Both the position numbers and the translations under genes were made by a program. A DNA stretch of 6,360 bases from CAZUSC01 sp964622915 (lineage in GTDB: Bacteria > Patescibacteriota > Andersenbacteria > UBA10190), in contig CAZUSC010000050.1 of the NCBI GenBank assembly GCA_964622915.1, positions 1 to 6,360 of the forward strand, in the 5' to 3' direction. The notes beneath the pieces are model-generated. The model had not been told where the DNA came from. It did no database searches and saw only the letters and a program-made list of their open reading frames with translations. Positions 1 to 5,381 of the stretch are shown piece by piece (position 1 is the stretch's first letter; each line of letters begins with the position of its first letter).

Positions 1-936
1 CGCGAGAGCAAAATCATCAACTTTATTAATCATTGGCTAAACCGCTGGTGCGTGCTCTCTACGGTTTGGTGGCTGGGTTTTCGTGCCAGCAATCCGGTGG
101 TATGGATCTACGAAACCGAGGGCGCTGAATATTTGACCGCCTTTCCTAATGCAACTGTTCTTTATGACTGCGTGGACGACCATGCGGCCCAGGCGGGGGC
201 CGATCGCAACCCCCAGCGCGTCCGAGAGGAAGAATCTGTTATTCTAAGCGCGGCCGATATTGTAACCGTCACATCGCAGCGTCTGCTGGAACTTAAGAAA
301 TCTCAAAACTCTAATACGCATCTGGTACTCAACGCCGGAGACGTAAAATTATATCAGAGTCCTGTTAGTCCAAGCGACGGCCAGGAAGCGCGGACGGCGT
401 TGCAAGACATTCCGCATCCCCTGATCGGTTCAGTCGGCGCGCTTGATGCGTATAAACTAGATTTTGATTTACTATTTGTTGTAGCCAGCAATAATCCAAA
501 TTGGCAGTTTGTTTTCATAGGTTCGCCAGTAGTTGATCGTAAATCTAAACAGCTCGAGGAATTGCTTCTCCTTAAAAATGTTCACCTGATTGGAGCGGTG
601 CCGCGCCAAAAAGTTCCGGCCTATGTTAGTCATTTTGATGTCTGCCTTATCCCTTATCGGGCCAGCCGGTACAATGCCGCCAGTTTTCCCCTAAAGTTTT
701 GGGAATTCATTGCCACGGGCAAGCCGGTAGTAGTCAGCGGCGTGCCAGAATTAAAAAACTATTCCAATATCAGCGCCTATGTCACCACCGCCCAAGAAAT
801 GTCCGCTGCTATTAATAAGTACCTGACCGCCGACAGCGCGCCAGCTCAGCGCCGCCAGGCAGCGCCAGCTCATAGTTACGAACAACGGGTGGCTAGGTTA
901 TTGTCATTATTAGATGCCGCCATTAATAAGAAATAG
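1..936 (+). CDS. GT-B glycosyltransferase (family 1/4-like), 5' end truncated by window
   Basis: The frame is open from the first base, so the gene begins upstream; 311 codons are visible and the GTG at 52 is an internal codon. Members of this family are usually about 370-400 residues, so roughly 60-90 N-terminal residues are probably missing. Counting from codon 1, a YDCVDD motif at 55-60 is typical of the N-terminal acceptor domain of TuaH-like enzymes. The C-terminal nucleotide-sugar domain starts at GSVGALD (143-149), followed by IPYR (217-220) and PLKFWEFIATGKPVV (230-244). In that last motif E235 lies where GT-B enzymes place the acidic residue that contacts the donor sugar. The protein has no visible membrane segment and should act at the cytoplasmic face. 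It leads the visible operon, ending 4 bases before the next ATG. Donor and acceptor sugars cannot be told from sequence. Confidence 0.88.
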   Translation, partial: RESKIINFINHWLNRWCVLSTVWWLGFRASNPVVWIYETEGAEYLTAFPNATVLYDCVDDHAAQAGADRNPQRVREEESVILSAADIVTVTSQRLLELKKSQNSNTHLVLNAGDVKLYQSPVSPSDGQEARTALQDIPHPLIGSVGALDAYKLDFDLLFVVASNNPNWQFVFIGSPVVDRKSKQLEELLLLKNVHLIGAVPRQKVPAYVSHFDVCLIPYRASRYNAASFPLKFWEFIATGKPVVVSGVPELKNYSNISAYVTTAQEMSAAINKYLTADSAPAQRRQAAPAHSYEQRVARLLSLLDAAINKK

Positions 937-940
937 ATGT

Positions 941-2050
941 ATGAACATTGCCTTTGATGCCTCGGATTTGGCCACCAATCGTGCTGACGGCACCACTCGT
1001 TATACGGGGGAGCTGGTCAGGCGGCTACCGGCTCTTTCGGCCCAGAATAACTGGCATTTTTTGGCACCGGCCAAGCAGCCTAGCCAGCTATTTCTAGCGG
1101 CCAACAGTAGCTGGCATGGTTCTCCCTGGCCGAAATATTGGACGCAATCACGCTTGCCGGCTGACTTATTCCAAATAAAACCAGACGTTCTTTTTATGCC
1201 AATTCAGCAGTTGCCGCTGATCAGATCTGGCAAGCTTAAAACAATTGCCGTTATCCATGATCTAGCCTTCCATAAATTCGGTAGTCACTATACATATAAG
1301 GACTGGCTGCTTTTGCATATCTTCAGCGCTCAAGTAGCACGCGAAGCTGACCATGTCATTGCTGTATCCCAGGCCACCGCCAACGATATTGCTCATTTTT
1401 ATGGTCGGACGCACAATGTTCACGTTATTCATCACGGCGTTAATGCCGACCAGTTTTATTCACCAAGCGAGGAGCAAAAGAGGGAGGGCTGGCAAAAATT
1501 GGCTAAACATTACCCAAACATTAAACAACCTTATATTCTTTATGTCGGTCAAATTCAACCGCGAAAAAATCTTGTTCGATTAGTAAAGGCCTTCGAGCAA
1601 CTTCAAGCGGCTGACCCCAGTTTGCAATTAGTACTAGCCGGCGGGCACGGCTGGCTGCAGCAGGAAATATTGGCCTGTGTCAAAAAATCTCCGGCTCGGC
1701 AATCGATTATTTTGCCGGGCCGCGTGCCCGATGAATTACTGCCGACGCTTTATGCCAACGCAGAAGTTTTTACTTTAGTAAGTTTGTACGAGGGATTTGG
1801 AATTACGGTTTTGGAGGCAATGGCTTGCGGCTGTCCGGCAGTAACCAGTAATGTTTCTTCTATGCCGGAGTTTGCCAGCAAGGCGGGCATATTGGTAGAT
1901 CCAAACAATGTCAATTCAATTGCCGATGGTATTAGGCAAGCCAGGGAAAAAAGGCTGGAGCTAAAAGAAAAGGGAATTGCTCGCGCCAGGCAATTTACAT
2001 GGGACAAAACTACTCAACAAACGATGACAGTAATTGAGAAGGCTCTATGA
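941..2050 (+). CDS. Glycosyltransferase family 4 (mannosyltransferase-like)
   Basis: A complete GT-B retaining glycosyltransferase of 369 residues, the usual length for GT4. I place the start at the ATG at 941 because the protein then opens with MNIAFDASDL, the first beta strand of the family. An in-frame ATG at 914 would add nine unrelated residues and overlap the upstream gene. The N-terminal domain has an NRADGTTRYTGEL glycine-containing loop and IHDLAF around 105-110. The C-terminal domain has YVGQIQPRKN (201-210), whose R208 and K209 are expected to bind the donor phosphates. It also has the E-x7-E signature EGFGITVLE (E284, E292) followed by AMACGCPAVTSN. There is no membrane segment. 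No strong ribosome site is seen, only an AAGAAAT stretch upstream. It probably adds one sugar to the lipid-linked glycan; mannose is only a guess from family resemblance. Confidence 0.93.
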   Translation: MNIAFDASDLATNRADGTTRYTGELVRRLPALSAQNNWHFLAPAKQPSQLFLAANSSWHGSPWPKYWTQSRLPADLFQIKPDVLFMPIQQLPLIRSGKLKTIAVIHDLAFHKFGSHYTYKDWLLLHIFSAQVAREADHVIAVSQATANDIAHFYGRTHNVHVIHHGVNADQFYSPSEEQKREGWQKLAKHYPNIKQPYILYVGQIQPRKNLVRLVKAFEQLQAADPSLQLVLAGGHGWLQQEILACVKKSPARQSIILPGRVPDELLPTLYANAEVFTLVSLYEGFGITVLEAMACGCPAVTSNVSSMPEFASKAGILVDPNNVNSIADGIRQAREKRLELKEKGIARARQFTWDKTTQQTMTVIEKAL

Positions 2051-2586
2051 ATTATAAGCACTGCCCTGTTTGTGGGGACAAGTTATTGATCAGCAAGCAT
2101 GAGGAAGATCAAGCGCCGGTCTGTCAAAATCCTAATTGTCGATTTATTTTTTGGCAGAACCCAAAACCGTGTTCATCCATAATAATTCCCGACGAGCAGG
2201 GCAGAGTTCTGATGACTGTACGTGGTATTCAACCAGATAAAGGAAAACTAGATTTGCCTGGCGGTTTCTTAAACGAGTCAGAGCCTCCGGAAGGGGGAGC
2301 CAAGCGTGAGGCGCACGAAGAGCTGGGAATTGACATCGAAATTGTTAAGTGCGTCGGCTTTGCCATTGACACGTACACATCACACGGAGGGAAAATAACA
2401 GGACACACTTTAAATATTGGACTTGAGGCCAAGATTATTTCGGGCGAGCCGCAGGCCCTAGATGAAATTACGGCTATTAAATGGATTGACCCGCAGAATC
2501 CTCCGCTGGACCGACTAGCTTTTACTAACAATGCATATTTCTTAAAGATGCATGCGAAGACCTCTAAGCTTGGCTTAAAGTCATGA
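2047..2586 (+). CDS. Nudix hydrolase with N-terminal zinc ribbon
   Basis: A 179-residue protein that hydrolyses nucleoside diphosphates linked to another group (X). The Nudix box matches the consensus G-x5-E-x7-REUxEExGU without exception at residues 73-95: G73, E79, R87, E88, E91, E92, G94. The glutamates coordinate the catalytic divalent metals. A four-cysteine zinc ribbon precedes the domain (C6, C9, C26, C31), an arrangement seen in NudC-like and related ADP-ribose or NADH pyrophosphatases. The protein lacks the extra N-terminal domain and length of true NudC (about 257 residues in E. coli), so I do not call it NudC. Its ATG overlaps the previous stop as ATGA, with GAGAAGG at 2036-2042 as a ribosome site. 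Its place between sugar transferases suggests turnover of a nucleotide sugar or nucleotide by-product, but the substrate is unknown. Confidence 0.93.
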   Translation: MNYKHCPVCGDKLLISKHEEDQAPVCQNPNCRFIFWQNPKPCSSIIIPDEQGRVLMTVRGIQPDKGKLDLPGGFLNESEPPEGGAKREAHEELGIDIEIVKCVGFAIDTYTSHGGKITGHTLNIGLEAKIISGEPQALDEITAIKWIDPQNPPLDRLAFTNNAYFLKMHAKTSKLGLKS

Positions 2587-3491
2587 CAAAAATCTGCATC
2601 ATTATAGTTAATTGGAACACGGGAAAGCTGCTGGCGCAGTGCTTGTATTCAATCGCCTCGCTGCCAGCCAGCGAAAAGGCCTTAATTAACAATGTAATTG
2701 TTATTGATAATGATTCCAGCGATCAATCGATCGAGCTGGCCAAACAAGCCAGCGGGCTGGCGGTAGAATTTATCGAACTCAAAAAAAATGACGGCTTCGC
2801 CAAAGCGAACAACAGAGGAATTAAAATTGCGCTCAAAGAAGCGGGAGATGACCAACATTTTTTCCTGCTTAACCCGGATACCGAGCTTTGGGCAGGCAGT
2901 CTGACGACTTTGCTGAAGACTTTAGAAGCTGACTCTCGAATAGGTATCGTGGGCCCTAAACTATTGAATTCTGATGGAACGGCCCAATCGTCCGTCAGAG
3001 CCAATCCTACGCTCGGCTCGCTGGCTTTTGTTTTTCTAAAGCTCCATCGAGTATTTCCTAATGCGCCCATCTGGCAGCGGTACATGAAATCTAGTTTTGA
3101 CTACAACCAGCAATCCGATGTTGACCAGATAATGGGAGCGGCCTTTCTTATTAAGAAGGAAACCGTTGAAGATGTAGGATTGTTGGACGAACGCTTCTGG
3201 ATCTGGTTTGAGGAAGTAGATTATTGTCGGCGGGCGCGCAGCAAAAATTGGCGTGTCGTGTACGCGCCCCGAGCACAAGTAATGCATCATGGGGGTGTGA
3301 GTTTTAATCAGCTGGTTGGTTACCGCCGATCAACGCCTTTTTTCAGCAGCGCAATCAAGTATGCCCGAAAACACTTGGGGTTACCCTCGGCATTGCTGCT
3401 GACGTGCCTATTGCCCTTGTCTTTTGTATTGGTGCTGCCGGCCAGCGCGTACCATGTTATATCTAAGGCACGAAACAAGGCTAGACTATGA
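2583..3491 (+). CDS. Glycosyltransferase family 2, rhamnosyltransferase-like
   Basis: A 302-residue GT-A inverting glycosyltransferase. The N-terminal Rossmann-like part shows VNWN (9-12), VIDNDSSD (40-47), NDGFAKANNRGI (69-80) and LLNPDTEL (95-102). D99 falls in the DxD-type position that binds metal and nucleotide sugar. MGAAFLI (184-190) and the acidic LDERFWIWFEEVDYCRRAR (201-219) form the acceptor and catalytic region usual in WbbL/RfbF-type rhamnosyltransferases. Residues about 269-290 are hydrophobic and probably anchor the C-terminus in the membrane, leaving a short basic tail. The start overlaps the Nudix stop as ATGA and has no obvious Shine-Dalgarno, so translation is probably coupled to the upstream gene. 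It likely extends the same lipid-linked oligosaccharide. Rhamnose as donor is suggested by family resemblance only. Confidence 0.93.
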   Translation: MTKICIIIVNWNTGKLLAQCLYSIASLPASEKALINNVIVIDNDSSDQSIELAKQASGLAVEFIELKKNDGFAKANNRGIKIALKEAGDDQHFFLLNPDTELWAGSLTTLLKTLEADSRIGIVGPKLLNSDGTAQSSVRANPTLGSLAFVFLKLHRVFPNAPIWQRYMKSSFDYNQQSDVDQIMGAAFLIKKETVEDVGLLDERFWIWFEEVDYCRRARSKNWRVVYAPRAQVMHHGGVSFNQLVGYRRSTPFFSSAIKYARKHLGLPSALLLTCLLPLSFVLVLPASAYHVISKARNKARL

Positions 3492-4921
3492 CGACTACGT
3501 CCAAAAGTAATTACTTCGGAATAGGTGCTATGTATTCCTGGGGAATGGTGGCTACTCTGTTAGTCGCGTTTATCGCTTTATTTTTTAGCCTGCAGGCGGG
3601 AATTTTTGCGCTATTTTTCTTGGCCGCCGCTTGGTGGATTTGGCAGAATCCCGAAGAGGGCTTTTTGTTCTTTATAGTAATAGCGCCGTTGCTACCAATG
3701 CTCAAGATTACACAGACGATTGGTACAGTATCCCTGATTAAAGACGTTATAATCATTACTTTGTTCCTTAAAGTGTTCGCCCTTCCACTCTTGCAAAAAA
3801 AGTTGTCATACCGACGAAATATTTTGGTCGCACCGGTGCTGGTTTTAGTCGTCTGGGGCGTACTGGCCGCGCTGCGTGCCGACTCTTTAATTCTCGGAAT
3901 TCTCCGATTGCGTGATATTGGCCTGTATATTCTGTTGTTCTTCGCTGTTTTGTATTTGGAACACGATAAAAAGACGATGAAACGACGCCTGAAATGGTTT
4001 ACTTTAAGTTTTACAGTCGTGCTGGCCCTAGGAATGTGGCAGTGGTTCTTCTCGGTCGACAGCGCCGTACTAAGACTTGACCCTGCCCGCAATATTTGGA
4101 TTCCGCGTCTATCTAGTATCTTGGCCCATCCCAGTATTTTTGGACAGTACTTAGTCGCGGCTGCCAGTCTGTTTTTGCCGCTGGCTTTTTTTGCTACACA
4201 AAAAAAACTGCGTGTACTTTACACAGCAATTTTCGTGGCCACCCTGCCCTTTATTTTCTTAACCTACTCGCGCGCGGTCTGGATTGGGATGATAGCTTCT
4301 CTGGGTGCTATTGCTCTTGTTTTTGCCGCGCGGCAGGTGGCTAATAAAGTCAGTAAGAAAAAATTATCACAATACGCCGGTGGCCTAGCGGTAGGCGCCG
4401 CCATTGCGCTTATACTATTAACCAAATTTACTTCGGCCGGTCCTTTTATTCGCAGTATCGTTGATCCAACCTACGGCAGTAATGAGGAGCGGCTAACCTT
4501 TTTTGTGAGGCTAGTGGCGCCGACCACCAATAAGCAAGCCATCATCGGACGCGGACTAGGGGATGTCACAGCCCAAAACTTCCGCCAAGTGGACTTGGAA
4601 GCTTACGACATAGCCGCCGGCGCCTCGCGGGCGGTTCAACTGGCAAAGAATCGCACATTAGTGGACAATCAATACTTAAAAACATTCGTGGAAATGGGCG
4701 TGATTGGCCTGGTGCTATTTGGCTGGATATATTGGCGCCTCATCCTAAATACAGCCAAAAAAACAATTTATTCCAAAAAGCCAATTATTCCGCTGTGGCA
4801 AATAGGATTCCTGGCCGCCTTCATTATTCAAGCGTTCTTCATAGACATTTGGGATATATTTCCAACAAACGCCATGTTTTGGATCGTGGCGGCACTGACG
4901 TCACAGGGCATACAAAAATAA
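3488..4921 (+). CDS. O-antigen ligase/polymerase family membrane protein (Wzy_C-like)
   Basis: A 477-residue polytopic membrane protein with about 12-13 hydrophobic segments (for example 17-36, 58-72, 82-100, 111-129, 139-157, 169-187, 217-235, 243-259, 263-281, 297-312, 399-420, 434-450, 460-472). It has the layout of the WaaL/Wzy_C (PF04932) family. HPSIFGQYL (214-222) and TYSRAVWIG (259-267) are hallmark motifs. A large hydrophilic loop (about 313-398), expected outside the membrane, contains GRGLGD (354-359) and ends in DNQYLKTFVEMGVIG (393-407), matching the family's loop-to-helix junction. Such proteins either polymerise lipid-linked repeat units or ligate glycan to an acceptor; sequence alone does not decide which. 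The ATG overlaps the previous stop as ATGA, with AAGG at 3477-3480 seven bases upstream. It is the last gene of the visible operon. Confidence 0.9.
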   Translation: MTTTSKSNYFGIGAMYSWGMVATLLVAFIALFFSLQAGIFALFFLAAAWWIWQNPEEGFLFFIVIAPLLPMLKITQTIGTVSLIKDVIIITLFLKVFALPLLQKKLSYRRNILVAPVLVLVVWGVLAALRADSLILGILRLRDIGLYILLFFAVLYLEHDKKTMKRRLKWFTLSFTVVLALGMWQWFFSVDSAVLRLDPARNIWIPRLSSILAHPSIFGQYLVAAASLFLPLAFFATQKKLRVLYTAIFVATLPFIFLTYSRAVWIGMIASLGAIALVFAARQVANKVSKKKLSQYAGGLAVGAAIALILLTKFTSAGPFIRSIVDPTYGSNEERLTFFVRLVAPTTNKQAIIGRGLGDVTAQNFRQVDLEAYDIAAGASRAVQLAKNRTLVDNQYLKTFVEMGVIGLVLFGWIYWRLILNTAKKTIYSKKPIIPLWQIGFLAAFIIQAFFIDIWDIFPTNAMFWIVAALTSQGIQK

Positions 4922-5014
4922 TCTAATTTCAACTCGTAATCCGTCTTGCTTCGTTAAATATGATAATTCTTTCTGGGCGTCTATTGGCGTTTTTTCGTGC
5001 TCATTTGAATGTTT
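4922..5014. other. Intergenic spacer after the glycan operon, no gene seen
   Basis: This is the first part of the 460-base gap between the convergent coding regions. It has no credible reading frame. A T6 run occurs at 4990-4995 after GGCG, but I find no CGCC partner upstream to make a terminator hairpin, so the end of the operon transcript is not identified here. A TTGAAT at 5005-5010 could be a -35 box for the region to its right. Confidence 0.6.
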
Positions 5015-5032
5015 AGTTTACTACCATATATC
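5005..5032 (+). promoter_or_regulatory. Possible promoter for the candidate RNA
   Basis: TTGAAT at 5005-5010 resembles a -35 box. After 16 bases, TATATC at 5027-5032 resembles a -10 box, which would start transcription near 5040, at or just before the candidate RNA. The -10 lies inside the perfect inverted repeat, so a repressor bound there would block it. The match is weak, the region is AT-rich, and such boxes occur by chance. Confidence 0.22.
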
Positions 5033-5050
5033 AATATATGGTAGTAAACT
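5015..5050. repeat. Perfect 36-base inverted repeat (17 bp arms, 2-base centre)
   Basis: The left arm AGTTTACTACCATATAT (5015-5031) is the exact reverse complement of the right arm (5034-5050), with CA between. The 17 matches have no mismatch. As RNA or a cruciform the innermost pairs would open to form the loop. No T tract follows on either strand, so it is not a standard intrinsic terminator. Both flanking protein genes end nearby, so it is not an operator of either. It directly precedes the candidate RNA and overlaps its only plausible -10 position, which would suit a dimer-binding operator. Alternatives are a transcript-end hairpin, a processing site or a mobile-element remnant. Confidence 0.93.
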
Positions 5051-5323
5051 CCCCAGCCTAAAGACCGGCGGCTTCTAGGCGGCCGCGCCTGTGGATGCTA
5101 TCTAAGTGAACCGGCCCATGATTTTTGATTCCGAATAGCATTTGCAAAATTTGATCCACTAGTACACCCGGGGAGGTTGGTAAGCAGTGGCCTCCGCGAC
5201 CAGCCTCCTCGGGACCTCGTTTTGCTCTTTGGCTATCAATTGGTACTTTTCGGTCTGCACGACCCAGTGAATTTGTAATTGATCCGTCCCCCGGACAGCA
5301 CAATTTACTAGGTCCTTTTATTT
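5051..5323 (+). ncRNA. Candidate structured non-coding RNA, family not recognised
   Basis: About 270 bases without a credible protein fold into consecutive helices. (1) GCCTAAAG 5056-5063 pairs with CTT 5072-5074 and TAGGC 5076-5080, with one bulged C. (2) 5090-5101 pairs with 5135-5146, 12 bp with three G-U pairs. (3) 5167-5181 pairs with 5199-5213, 15 bp with two G-U pairs. It continues after an AAGCA/G internal loop as a 4-bp stem (5187-5190/5194-5197) with a CCU loop. (4) ATCAATT 5235-5241 pairs with 5277-5283, enclosing GGTC 5252-5255/GACC 5261-5264. The long-range helix 5212-5217/5310-5315 could close the 3' part before a TTTTATTT tail. The wobbles become A-C mismatches on the other strand, so the plus strand is favoured. 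Lying between convergent 3' ends, it cannot be a leader of either gene. I see no RNase P, tmRNA, SRP or tRNA core motifs. Ends are approximate. Confidence 0.5.
5293..5323 (+). terminator. Possible 3' end/terminator of the candidate RNA
   Basis: GGAC 5293-5296 can pair with GTCC 5312-5315 directly before TTTTATTT (5316-5323). Alternatively 5310-5315 pairs with 5212-5217 and the same U-rich tail follows. The local stem is only 4 bp with a 15-base loop, so as a simple intrinsic terminator it is weak; its value is mainly in marking a likely 3' boundary. Confidence 0.3.
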
Positions 5324-5330
5324 AAAGATT

Positions 5331-5367
5331 AAAAAACCGCCGCGGCGAAGCACATTCGCGTTGGCGG
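5331..5367 (-). terminator. Intrinsic terminator of the FemAB-like gene
   Basis: Read on the minus strand, the hairpin begins 14 bases after the stop codon. It has an outer 5-bp stem (5363-5367 with 5337-5341, CCGCC/GGCGG) and a 3x3 internal loop. Inside these, an inner 5-bp stem (5355-5359 with 5345-5349) is capped by a 5-base loop. It is followed at once by six T residues (complement of 5331-5336). GC-rich stem plus U tract is the classic Rho-independent form, and its direction fits only the minus-strand gene. Confidence 0.82.
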
Positions 5368-5381
5368 GTAGGACGCTTGAC

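Noticed and set aside
52..54. GTG as the start of the first glycosyltransferase
   Set aside because: The frame is open to base 1, and the family needs more N-terminal sequence than this start would give.
914..940. Upstream ATG as the start of the GT4 gene
   Set aside because: It would add nine residues with no family similarity and overlap the preceding gene; the ATG at 941 begins exactly at the conserved first strand.
3511..4092. 193-codon minus-strand open frame inside the O-antigen ligase/polymerase gene
   Set aside because: It lies wholly antisense to a well-supported membrane protein, and its basic, low-similarity translation looks like a shadow.
4732..4926. 64-codon plus-strand frame overlapping the end of the O-antigen ligase/polymerase gene
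   Set aside because: It is an out-of-frame shadow of the final transmembrane segments, with no ribosome site or domain.
4971..4995. Terminator for the glycan operon at the T6 run
   Set aside because: No complementary stem precedes the T run.
5167..5213. SRP RNA apical domain
   Set aside because: An AGCAG-like stretch is present, but it lies 5' of the apical stem and the GGAA-type tetraloop is missing.
5058..5303. 81-codon minus-strand open frame over the structured region
   Set aside because: It uses a non-ATG start, its translation resembles no domain, and the stretch is better explained by RNA helices.
5051..5323. RNase P RNA, tmRNA or tRNA
   Set aside because: I find no GAGGAAAGUCC or ACAGAA-type RNase P core, no tmRNA tag frame with tRNA-like ends, and no T-loop motif.
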